NCBI GenBank assembly: GCA_964400875.1
Contig: CAYNWK010000234.1
Location: 1-5,805, forward strand
Direction of reading: 5' to 3'
Length of the DNA stretch: 5,805 nucleotides
From: CAYNWK01 sp964400875
GTDB taxonomy: Bacteria > Chloroflexota > Anaerolineae > Anaerolineales > UBA4823
The notes below the pieces were generated by a model. It had not been told where the DNA came from, did not search any database, and was given only the letters and a program-made list of their open reading frames with translations. A program made the translations under genes and the position numbers. Below are positions 1 through 5,751 of the stretch, piece after piece. Numbering within the stretch: position 1 is the first letter of the stretch; each line of letters starts with the position of its first letter.

Positions 1-61
1 ATCCGTTAGTCAGCAGGACGCCCCCGATATCCAGGAACAGGGTGGATATTGATCGGCTCAC
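1..61 (-). CDS. HAD-superfamily hydrolase, N-terminal fragment (runs off the left edge)
   Basis: Only the first 20 codons are in the window. Read on the minus strand from a GTG at 59-61 they give an N-terminus containing STLFLDIGGVLLTNG. The hydrophobic strand followed by D-x-G-G-V-L-L is HAD motif I, with the nucleophilic Asp at residue 11; it is typical of subfamily I enzymes such as beta-phosphoglucomutase-like and haloacid dehalogenase-like phosphatases. GTG is chosen because this frame has no ATG between the isomerase stop and the motif, and the motif sits about 10 residues from the start, as usual. A GGAGG at 74-78 lies 12 nt upstream, a rather long spacing. The only nearby ATG (82-84) opens a different frame that soon ends in TAA. 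The gene starts 67 nt after the isomerase stop and may share its transcript. A sugar-phosphate phosphatase or phosphoglucomutase role would fit the context, but the fragment cannot show the substrate. Confidence 0.8.
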   Translation of the reverse strand, partial: MSRSISTLFLDIGGVLLTNG

Positions 62-68
62 GATGCTT

Positions 69-80
69 GCGGACCTCCGC
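69..80 (-). promoter_or_regulatory. Ribosome binding site of the HAD gene inside a small inverted repeat
   Basis: On the sense strand GCGGAGGTCCGC carries the only Shine-Dalgarno-like sequence (GGAGG) before the GTG start. Its GCGG and CCGC arms could form a 4-bp stem with AGGT in the loop, partly hiding the site. With the GTG codon and a 12-nt spacing, this suggests modest translation of the HAD gene compared with the genes before it. That is an inference; the stem is short. Confidence 0.35.
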
Positions 81-128
81 CATGCGATAAGGCTTGCTGC
101 GGTTGGACAGGAAAACAAGGCGTCTGCC

Positions 129-1901
129 TCATACAATCTCACCCTGGATCGAAAAGGCCTTTTCCACAGCGCGTTTCAAGGATCGCAAACCCCGCGGTAC
201 GCCCGCGCCCAGGTGGAGGCGAACGATCCGCCGCCGGTGCTGGCGCAGCGCATGCAAGTCCCCTAGCGCCTGCGCCAGCTTGAAATCGTCGAAGGTGTAA
301 GGTTCGTTCCTAACCCGGGGGCGCCTGTCATCGTCCGCGGTTATCTGCAAGAAGAGCCCTGTATTGGGACCGCCCTTGTGCAGCTGGCCGGTTGAATGTA
401 GGAAGCGGGGTCCATAACCAAGGGTGGTCGCCAAGTGCAGGCTGTTGCGCAGCGTCGTCCTGATCTCCTGCAAAGCCTGGGTCGTCTGCGGATTTTCGGT
501 CAAATAAGCCATCAGTGCAACGTAGTCGCCCGGCCGGGCTTGAGCCAGGAACAAATGCAGGCTCACCGGCAAGTCATCACCGACCTGCCCGGCGAAGAGG
601 CTGATTCCACCCTGGATCAGATCGGGATCTACCTCCGGGAGGTGGCCGTCTTGCTTCAATTGAGCCAGAAGGCGGTTGGTATTATCCTTGCTCTCCTGGA
701 CGTTCGGCTGGTTGAAAGCGTCGACCCCCAGGATCGCGCCGGCGACCGCGGTCGCCAGCTCCCACCGGAAGAATTCCTGCCCCAGGTCGAGGGGATCGTC
801 CATCAGGATCGTTATCACCGGGTGGCCGGCATTCTCGAGCTCCCCCACCAGTTCATCGCGGGCTTGATCGTCCTGGTGCTTAATCCGGAAATTAACGAAC
901 ACCCGGTCATCAGCATAGACCAAGGGCACGCCGATCGGTTCGCCTGCTATGGGGACGATCCCCTTGCCCTCCTTGCCCAGGTTTTCGGCGATCAGCTGCT
1001 CCAACCAGAGCCCGAAGGTGGCCATGGAATCCGGCACCAGAAAGGTGAGCTTATCTCGGCCGCGCAGAGCGAGCTCGGCGATCGCGGCGCCCAGGGACAG
1101 AGCGGGGTTCTCGCTGGCGGGCACACTCGCAGCGCAGGCGTGCAGCATACGCTGCGAACGGGCCAGCAGTTCTTCGACATCCAGGCCCATCAGTGCGGCC
1201 GGCACCAGCCCGAAATAGGATAACGCCGAATAACGCCCACCAATATCGGGGAAATTTAAGAAAGTGCGACGATAATTCTGCTCCCGAGCCAGCTCGGCCA
1301 AAGGCGTGCCGGGATCGGTGATGGCGACGAAATTCTCGCCAACCGGGGAGTTCTTATGCTTGGAAACCCAGTGGTAAAAATAATCGGCCAGGGCACGTGT
1401 TTCCGCGGTCGTGCCGGACTTGCTGGCGATGATAAAAAGGGTATCTTCCAGGGGGCGTTCTCTCTCAACATTCAGGATCGCGCCAGGATCGGTGGTGTCC
1501 AAAACCGTCAGCGGCAGGCCGGCCCCGCCGGGCGGGAAGCTGCGCGCAAAGACCATCGGCGCCAGACTGCTGCCGCCCATGCCGATATGGACGACGCGTC
1601 GGAATCCGGCGTCCTGCACTTCTGCAGCGAACTCGATCAGCTCCGGCAGATTACCTTCCATCTTCTCGGCAACCTGCAGCCAGCCCAGGGCATTGGCGAT
1701 GATCTCTTGGTGTTGCGAATCGCTTTTCCACAAATCTGGTTCTTTACGCCACAGCCGTTCGCTGAATTTCTCCGCCTGTAATTGGTCGATGCGCTGCTCG
1801 ATCGGTTTTTTGTAAGGGTCCAAATAAGCCCTCTGTCCACTGGAAAGCCAAACCAGCGCCCGGCTGCGTTTTTCTTTGAGGGTGGAAGATTCTGTTTGCA
1901 T
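129..1901 (-). CDS. pgi: Glucose-6-phosphate isomerase, stand-alone form of the transaldolase/isomerase fusion type
   Basis: A 590-residue cytoplasmic enzyme predicted to interconvert glucose 6-phosphate and fructose 6-phosphate. Two SIS sugar-phosphate domains are visible: HIGMGGSSLAP at 105-115 and SKSGTT at 160-165 form the phosphate-binding part of the first, and FPDIGGRYSALS at 217-228 follows. ENLGKEGKGIVPI (306-318) and DAFNQPNVQESK (394-405) occupy the places of the family's active-site Glu and Lys segments, with Lys405 the likely catalytic lysine. FLHSTGQLHKGGPNTG (500-515) and the basic C-terminal stretch are characteristic of the isomerase half of bifunctional transaldolase/isomerase proteins (about 950 residues). 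Here the transaldolase half is absent: the protein begins where that domain would end, behind its own GGAGGTGA ribosome binding site (1906-1913, 7 nt from ATG) and only 64 nt after the permease stop, so it is a separate gene and not a broken fusion. It stops with TGA. Placement behind sugar permeases suggests channelling imported sugar into glycolysis or the pentose phosphate pathway. Bifunctional phosphoglucose/phosphomannose isomerase activity is a less likely alternative. Confidence 0.92.
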   Translation of the reverse strand: MQTESSTLKEKRSRALVWLSSGQRAYLDPYKKPIEQRIDQLQAEKFSERLWRKEPDLWKSDSQHQEIIANALGWLQVAEKMEGNLPELIEFAAEVQDAGFRRVVHIGMGGSSLAPMVFARSFPPGGAGLPLTVLDTTDPGAILNVERERPLEDTLFIIASKSGTTAETRALADYFYHWVSKHKNSPVGENFVAITDPGTPLAELAREQNYRRTFLNFPDIGGRYSALSYFGLVPAALMGLDVEELLARSQRMLHACAASVPASENPALSLGAAIAELALRGRDKLTFLVPDSMATFGLWLEQLIAENLGKEGKGIVPIAGEPIGVPLVYADDRVFVNFRIKHQDDQARDELVGELENAGHPVITILMDDPLDLGQEFFRWELATAVAGAILGVDAFNQPNVQESKDNTNRLLAQLKQDGHLPEVDPDLIQGGISLFAGQVGDDLPVSLHLFLAQARPGDYVALMAYLTENPQTTQALQEIRTTLRNSLHLATTLGYGPRFLHSTGQLHKGGPNTGLFLQITADDDRRPRVRNEPYTFDDFKLAQALGDLHALRQHRRRIVRLHLGAGVPRGLRSLKRAVEKAFSIQGEIV

Positions 1902-1965
1902 GGACTCACCTCCAAAAATTAGCTGGTGATTACGCGCTTTGTAAGCATGGTGGGGTCTGCCGAGT

Positions 1966-2865
1966 TTATCCTTTGACCGAGCCGGCCAGGATGCCGCGCA
2001 CGAAATAGCGCTGTAAGGTAAAGAAGATCATCAAAGGCAGCATCATCGAAATAAAGGCGGCAGCCGTCAACAGCTGCCAACCGCTGCCTAGAGAGTTCAC
2101 TAAATTGCTGATCGATACCGTCATCGGTGCCACGCTGGGGTTGCCGCCCAGATAGATCAAAGCGACAAGCAGATCGTTCCACACCCACATGAACTGGAAA
2201 ATCGCCAGCGAGGCGATTGCGGGGATCGAAAGCGGCAATACCAATCGAAAGAAAGCCGTGAACGGTGAAGCGCCGTCCAGATAGGCCGATTCGATCATCT
2301 CGCGCGGCAGGGTGCCGAAGAAGTTTCTGAGCAGGTACACGGCAAAAGGCAGGCCATAGCCGGTATGCGCCAACCAGATGCCCAGGAAAGTGCCGGTGAG
2401 ATGAAAGCGGTTGTAAATTTTTAAAACGGGGATCAGGGTAGACTGCAGCGGGACCACCAACAGGCCGACCACGATCACGAAGAGCAGGTCTCGTCCCGGA
2501 AAATCCATCCAGGCGAAGGCGAAAGCGGCAAAGGCAGCCACCATGATCGGAAGGACCGTTGCCGGAATAGCGATGAACAGGCTGTTCACAAAGCTCTGCC
2601 CCATCCCTGAGGAGCCAAGCGCCTGTTTATAGAGGTCGAGGGTGAACTGAAAGGGCGCCTGAAACGCCGTCCACCACCCGGTCGTGGCAACCTGGTTGGC
2701 AGGGCGAAAAGAACTCACCAGCAGCGCAATGGTAGGCTCCATCCAGATCACCACGACGATGAAGATGACGAGATGGATCGACACGCGACCGACAAGACGG
2801 GCCAGCTTATGGGTGTTTGGAGGGGCAGCTTGAGGCACAACGCCTGCCCGGGTTTCTGCGCTCAT
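1966..2865 (-). CDS. aglG: Sugar ABC transporter permease, AglG/MalG-like
   Basis: A 299-residue inner-membrane subunit of a carbohydrate (CUT1-type) ABC importer. About six membrane segments are visible, roughly at residues 29-52, 95-118, 126-147, 160-179, 212-238 and 263-284. The EAA loop that contacts the ATPase lies at about 188-213, with the core ESAYLDGAS and the closing LVLPLS. The segments GLLVVPLQSTLIP, GIWLAHTGYGLP and the C-terminal LAGSVKG resemble AglG of the rhizobial alpha-glucoside system as I remember it. This protein is shorter than that AglG and lacks its periplasmic insertion between the first two membrane segments. The ATG overlaps the TGA of the preceding permease (ATGA), which indicates translational coupling, and AGGAG (2874-2878) lies 8 nt upstream. 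It ends in TAA, 64 nt before the isomerase gene. The substrate is inferred from the family only. Confidence 0.92.
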   Translation of the reverse strand: MSAETRAGVVPQAAPPNTHKLARLVGRVSIHLVIFIVVVIWMEPTIALLVSSFRPANQVATTGWWTAFQAPFQFTLDLYKQALGSSGMGQSFVNSLFIAIPATVLPIMVAAFAAFAFAWMDFPGRDLLFVIVVGLLVVPLQSTLIPVLKIYNRFHLTGTFLGIWLAHTGYGLPFAVYLLRNFFGTLPREMIESAYLDGASPFTAFFRLVLPLSIPAIASLAIFQFMWVWNDLLVALIYLGGNPSVAPMTVSISNLVNSLGSGWQLLTAAAFISMMLPLMIFFTLQRYFVRGILAGSVKG

Positions 2866-3839
2866 CGGATCATCTCCTGTTCGCGGAACCGGCGAATGTT
2901 AATCACCATCACCGGGATAATGGCCGCCAACAAGACGACTGCGATAGCGCTGGCCCGGCCAAAATCATTGAAATTGAACATTTCTTTGTACATGCGGTTT
3001 GCGACAACGTCCGTACCAAAATTGCCATTGGTCATCACGTAAACGATATCAAAAGCTTTAAGTGCGTAGATCACCATCGTCGTAGCAACGACCGCGATGG
3101 TGGAGCCCATCATCGGGATGGTGATGCTGAACAAGATCTGCCATTCCCCGGCGCCGTCCACCCGGGCGGCTTCGATGATCTCGGTAGGGATACTCTTCAA
3201 GCCGGCGGAAAGGATCACCAGGGCAAAACCGGTCCACACCCAAATGCCCACCCAGATGAGCGCCGGGTTATTGGTTGTGCGATCGACCAGCCAGGGGACC
3301 GGCTGGCCTCCAAAAGCAGTTACCAGGCCGTTCAGCGTGCCGGTCTGCATGGCATTAGCGGGCTGATAATCGTACTGAAGCTTCCAGATCACCCCGGCGG
3401 CCACAAAAGAGATTGCCATAGGGATAAAGATCAACGCCTTGGCAACCGCCTCATAGCTGACCCGGTCGAATAAGACCGCAAAGAGCAAACCGAAAGTAAC
3501 CGTGACTCCAGTCAGCAAAATCAGCCAGTACAAGTTGTTGCGCATGGAGGTCAGCATATTGGGGTCGGTGAAGATATAAAGGTAATTCTGCAAGCCAACG
3601 TACTGCGAGGAATCCGCATTGAAAAAACTCAGATACAGAGTGTTAATCGTCGGATACACCAGGTAGATCCCCAAAAAGAGCAGGACCGGACCTGCCCATA
3701 ACCAGGGGCGGATGGGGGCGCGCAGATTGATGGGCAACTTCGTCACCACCCAATCCATCAGGGCAATATAGCCAATCGTTACCGCAGGCACGCCAACCAC
3801 CACAATTAAGGCAGTGATGATCCGACTGGAGGCGAACAT
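2862..3839 (-). CDS. aglF: Sugar ABC transporter permease, AglF/MalF-like
   Basis: A 325-residue inner-membrane partner of the AglG-like permease. Hydrophobic segments lie at about residues 8-28, 46-66, 104-124, 133-153, 193-213, 243-262 and 296-315, so there is an extra N-terminal helix before the usual six, as in AglF and many MalF-type subunits. The EAA loop is at about 219-244, with the core EAARVDGAGEWQ. Segments such as LIFIPMAISFVAAGVIWK, FDIVYVMTNG and DFGRASAIAVV match the AglF family as I recall it. The start ATG has AGGGAG (3847-3852) 7 nt upstream. The gene follows the binding-protein gene after a 62-bp spacer that holds a strong hairpin, and overlaps the next permease by 4 bp. 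Assignment to the carbohydrate importer family is very secure; alpha-glucoside as substrate is an inference. Confidence 0.93.
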   Translation of the reverse strand: MFASSRIITALIVVVGVPAVTIGYIALMDWVVTKLPINLRAPIRPWLWAGPVLLFLGIYLVYPTINTLYLSFFNADSSQYVGLQNYLYIFTDPNMLTSMRNNLYWLILLTGVTVTFGLLFAVLFDRVSYEAVAKALIFIPMAISFVAAGVIWKLQYDYQPANAMQTGTLNGLVTAFGGQPVPWLVDRTTNNPALIWVGIWVWTGFALVILSAGLKSIPTEIIEAARVDGAGEWQILFSITIPMMGSTIAVVATTMVIYALKAFDIVYVMTNGNFGTDVVANRMYKEMFNFNDFGRASAIAVVLLAAIIPVMVINIRRFREQEMIR

Positions 3840-3859
3840 GTTAAAGCTCCCTTAGGTAT

Positions 3860-3889
3860 GGCCGGGCAGCGCCAAGGCGCTGCCCGGCC
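3860..3889 (-). terminator. Intercistronic GC-rich hairpin between binding-protein and permease genes
   Basis: A perfect 13-bp stem: left arm 3860-3872 (GGCCGGGCAGCGC), loop CAAG at 3873-3876 on the plus strand, right arm 3877-3889. It starts 12 nt after the stop codon of the binding-protein gene and ends 20 nt before the permease ATG. No U-tract follows on the minus strand, so it is not a classical intrinsic terminator. Hairpins in this position in sugar ABC operons (malE-malF is the known example) stabilise the upstream message and lower downstream expression, giving binding protein in excess over permeases. That role is inferred here. Partial transcription termination is the alternative. 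Confidence 0.75.
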
Positions 3890-3901
3890 GGAGAAGGATC
3901 C

Positions 3902-5380
3902 TTACTGGTTATAAGCATCCTGTTGAACAGAGTCTAGATTCTGGAGAATGCTGTCCAGGTTCTGCGGATTCTGGACATAGTCGAGGATCGCCTGCCAGAA
4001 GGCGTTGTTCATAGCTTCAGGCATCAGGTCAGAGGCGTCGAAAACGGCGATCTCCGCGCTGGTTAACCTTGCGGCTGCTTTCTGGCTAAGAGCGTCCGGG
4101 TAATCGGCCGTGGGCACATCCTGGTTCGGTGAAATGGCGCCGCCGCGCTTCACCCAGATGTCCTGCGCTTCCGGGGTCACCAGGTAGCGGATTAATGCTT
4201 CCGCCTGGGGCGTATCGTTAAACATGCCAAAAAGGTCGCCCGCCATCTCCGTGCTGACAGGGCTGTCAGCCTGGAAGCCCGGGAACCCGAAGAAATCGAA
4301 GTCTTGCACCGGCTGCACGCCAGGATTGTTCTGCTGGAAGAAATCGGTGATGAAGCTAGCCTGGTGGGCCATGTAACAATTGGGTGGATTTGTGAACAGA
4401 CCATCGCCGACATTGCCGAAATTGGTGGTCAGCATGTTGTTCGCCCCACCATAAACCATATTGGGATCGGCGACGATCTGCCCCCAGGTCTGCCAAGCCT
4501 GTTTGATCTCCGGTGAAGTCCAGGCGATCTTGCCCTGCCACCAATCGTTGTAGGTTTGTGCTCCGGATTGCCGCAAGACGATGTCCTCCAGCCAATCGGT
4601 GCCCGGCCAACCACTGGCCGCGCCGCCCTCCAGGGCAACGCACCAAGGGGTACTGCCGCTGTCCGCGATCTGCTGGGATAGGCTCATCATCTCATCCCAG
4701 GTGGTGGGGATTTGATAATTGTTATCCTGCCAGACTTTCGGGTCGTACCAGATTAAGCCCTTGACAGAAGACTTGATGAAAATGCCGACCAGCTTGCCGT
4801 CTACTGTACCAAGGTCTTGCCAGGTTTTGGCGTACTCGTTGTTGTAAGTGGACATATCCAGGATGCTGCTGAGATCAATTAGATTGCCCTGCTGGGCATA
4901 TTGAGCCATCTGCCCGGGGCCCGGAAGGCCAGCCAGGTCAGGCGGGTTGCCGCCCTGGACTCGGGTCGTGAGCACCGCATTGAGGTCGCGCGTGCCGGTA
5001 TATTCAACCTTTATGCCGGTAGCGTCCTCAAACGGCTTGATCATCGCCATGAAAGAATCTTGTTCGTTGCCACCCCAAACAGCGAGCACCGAAACGGTGC
5101 CGCCGATCTGCTGGCCGCCGGCTGCCGCCAGGGCTGCCTCTTCAGGGGTGCGTAAGCCTCCCGTGTTGGGTAAGGCTTCTGTCGGCGTCTCCATGGCAGG
5201 CATGGTGGCGGCTTCCGTGGCGCCCATGGTTGCAGCCTCGGTTGCAGCCGTCGTAGGCGCTTCCGTGGCTCCCGAAGGCACCGAGGTGGACGTGGGTGTG
5301 GTCGCGGCTCCACCGGTACATGCGGTCAAGATCATGCCCAGGGACACGATCGTTACGATAGTAATTCTTAAATTACGCAT
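3902..5380 (-). CDS. aglE: Sugar-binding lipoprotein of an ABC importer, AglE-like
   Basis: A 492-residue extracytoplasmic solute-binding protein. The N-terminus has basic residues (Arg2, Arg5), a hydrophobic stretch and the lipobox LTAC, with Cys21 the predicted lipidated residue, so it is membrane-anchored. Residues 22-75 form a low-complexity Thr/Ala/Glu/Pro linker. The folded domain starts near residue 92 (GGTVSVLAVWGG) and includes FEDATGIKVEYTGTRDLN (117-134), the GGNPPDLA segment (143-150), GWPGTDWLEDIVLR (257-270), NPPNCYMAHQASFITDFF (331-348) and FDASDLMP (447-454). These segments resemble AglE of the rhizobial alpha-glucoside transporter as remembered, so the ligand may be an alpha-glucoside such as maltose, sucrose or trehalose. 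The C-terminus carries a tandem QNLDSI/QNLDSV pair (473-478, 480-485). The start has AGGAG (5387-5391) 6 nt upstream, and only this Met gives a proper signal peptide. It is the first gene of the visible operon, behind a 425-bp non-coding region. Confidence 0.93.
   Translation of the reverse strand: MRNLRITIVTIVSLGMILTACTGGAATTPTSTSVPSGATEAPTTAATEAATMGATEAATMPAMETPTEALPNTGGLRTPEEAALAAAGGQQIGGTVSVLAVWGGNEQDSFMAMIKPFEDATGIKVEYTGTRDLNAVLTTRVQGGNPPDLAGLPGPGQMAQYAQQGNLIDLSSILDMSTYNNEYAKTWQDLGTVDGKLVGIFIKSSVKGLIWYDPKVWQDNNYQIPTTWDEMMSLSQQIADSGSTPWCVALEGGAASGWPGTDWLEDIVLRQSGAQTYNDWWQGKIAWTSPEIKQAWQTWGQIVADPNMVYGGANNMLTTNFGNVGDGLFTNPPNCYMAHQASFITDFFQQNNPGVQPVQDFDFFGFPGFQADSPVSTEMAGDLFGMFNDTPQAEALIRYLVTPEAQDIWVKRGGAISPNQDVPTADYPDALSQKAAARLTSAEIAVFDASDLMPEAMNNAFWQAILDYVQNPQNLDSILQNLDSVQQDAYNQ
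5174..5266 (-). repeat. Degenerate TEA(A)T-type linker repeat inside the binding-protein gene
   Basis: This stretch encodes residues 39-69, a run of TEAPT, ATEAATM (twice, at 46-52 and 54-60) and ETPTEA units. It is a flexible low-complexity tether between the lipidated Cys21 and the folded sugar-binding domain. Such Thr/Glu/Ala-rich tethers are common in surface lipoproteins of Chloroflexota, which is one reason for the proposed taxon. The repetition suggests that the length may vary between relatives by slippage or unequal exchange; that is inference. Confidence 0.7.
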
Positions 5381-5408
5381 CTTTCTCTCCTAAACGAAGG
5401 TGTAATTT

Positions 5409-5429
5409 GCGAGAAAACCTCGCTTTTTT
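5409..5429. other. Leader hairpin of the binding-protein gene; terminator-like on the plus strand
   Basis: GCGAG (5409-5413) and CTCGC (5419-5423) form a 5-bp stem with a 5-nt loop. On the sense (minus) strand it lies in the leader 28 nt before the ATG and upstream of the ribosome binding site. On the plus strand it is followed by six T (5424-5429), the form of a weak intrinsic terminator, which could stop antisense transcripts leaving the operon. No plus-strand gene that would need it is visible, and the stem is short. Confidence 0.35.
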
Positions 5430-5488
5430 GAATTAGTAAGGGTTGAGAAGCCTGCTTTTCGACCCCTTCCGCCTGTGTGCATTCTCCT

Positions 5489-5538
5489 CTCTCAGCGATA
5501 AAGGACAATGGCTTTCGCCTCCTTTCTCTCCCTGAGAG
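5489..5538 (-). ncRNA. Candidate structured leader element: nested stem-loop with GAAA tetraloop
   Basis: Read on the sense strand, CTCTCAG (5532-5538) pairs with CTGAGAG (5489-5495) over 7 bp. An asymmetric internal loop follows (GGAGAG against ATCG). AAAGGA (5520-5525) then pairs with TCCTTT (5500-5505), a 3'-side bulge ATTG comes next, and GGC (5517-5519) pairs with GCC (5510-5512) around a GAAA tetraloop. The GNRA loop exists only on the minus strand, the sense of the operon, which supports an RNA role. The element ends 108 nt before the binding-protein ATG. I do not recognise it as a known riboswitch. An alternative fold, CTCTC with the adjacent GAGAG (5526-5530) around a 3-nt loop, would compete with the outer stem. 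All of this is read by eye; chance pairing is not excluded. Confidence 0.4.
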
Positions 5539-5564
5539 CATAGTTGTGAAATTTGATGAAGGGA

Positions 5565-5582
5565 TGCCAACTAGAATTGGCA
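5565..5582. promoter_or_regulatory. Inverted repeat, possible operator
   Basis: TGCCAA and TTGGCA are perfect 6-bp arms 6 bp apart. Counted as 8-bp arms around a 2-bp centre, there is one mismatch. An 18-bp palindrome upstream of a sugar-transport operon is a reasonable binding site for a dimeric repressor such as a LacI- or ROK-family protein, but the centre is AG and not the CG usual for LacI-family sites. It overlaps further small inverted repeats (GCAGATTCTGC at 5580-5590 and CTGCGCAG at 5587-5594). Confidence 0.35.
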
Positions 5583-5658
5583 GATTCTGCGCAGCCGGTG
5601 GGGCAACGTAGGTTGATTACGGCTGAACGCAACATGCCTTAATTATTGTGGATCCCCC

Positions 5659-5676
5659 TTGATAAATCTTTATCGA
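5659..5676. promoter_or_regulatory. AT-rich 18-bp palindrome, possible operator near the promoter
   Basis: TTGATAAA and TTTATCGA are 8-bp arms with one mismatch around a TC centre; the inner GATAAA/TTTATC arms are perfect. It lies in the most AT-rich part of the upstream region, where a promoter is expected. It partly overlaps GAGTGCTAA (5675-5683), which equals one arm of the HrcA (CIRCE) operator, but the second CIRCE arm is missing. The regulator is unknown. Confidence 0.4.
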
Positions 5677-5698
5677 GTGCTAATCAGGAGCTTATATC

Positions 5699-5710
5699 CA
5701 GCTTAAGCTG
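5699..5710. promoter_or_regulatory. Perfect 12-bp palindrome CAGCTTAAGCTG
   Basis: A perfect palindrome centred on TTAA, 4 bp from the strong hairpin at 5715-5751. It may be a protein-binding site or simply chance. Its position at the outer edge of the AT-rich patch would suit an upstream activator or repressor site. Nothing more specific can be said. Confidence 0.25.
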
Positions 5711-5714
5711 ACCC

Positions 5715-5751
5715 GGGGTGTTCCGGCAGGCTATGCCAGCCGGAACACCCC
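5715..5751. terminator. Strong GC-rich hairpin marking the operon boundary
   Basis: GGGGTGTTCCGGC (5715-5727) pairs perfectly with 5739-5751 over 13 bp. An A-A mismatch follows, then an inner GGC/GCC stem with a 3-nt TAT loop. No T-run follows on either strand. It resembles the intercistronic hairpin at 3860-3889 in strength and lack of U-tract, so it is probably the 3' end signal of a gene lying beyond the right edge, most simply one also on the minus strand. A possible TGA for such a gene is at 5798-5800, but too little sequence is present to test this. Confidence 0.5.

Noticed and set aside
82..84. ATG on the minus strand between the isomerase and the HAD gene as the HAD start
   Set aside because: It is in another frame, reaching TAA after about 25 codons, while the GTG at 59-61 leads directly into HAD motif I.
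42..266. Short plus-strand open frames at the left end
   Set aside because: They overlap the isomerase C-terminus and the HAD start antisense, with no ribosome binding site or recognisable product.
435..1223. 262-codon open frame on the plus strand opposite the isomerase
   Set aside because: It lies wholly inside the isomerase gene on the other strand, has no convincing domain, and reflects the codon bias of the real gene.
5487..5495. CTGAGAG on the minus strand, reminiscent of the TPP riboswitch
   Set aside because: The other conserved TPP segments are not present around it, and a thiamine link does not fit a sugar importer.
5489..5531. Glycine-riboswitch-like 3' end on the plus strand (CTCTCAG followed by AAAGGAC at 5500-5506)
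   Set aside because: The conserved GCCGAAGG core and the matching GGGAGAG strand are absent upstream at the right distance, and no plus-strand gene follows. The similarity arises from the inverted repeats of the nested stem-loop.
5530..5545. TATGCT on the minus strand (5536-5541) as a -10 box
   Set aside because: No -35-like hexamer lies at 15-19 nt; the nearest good one, TTGGCA (5564-5570 area), is about 22 nt away and belongs to the inverted repeat.
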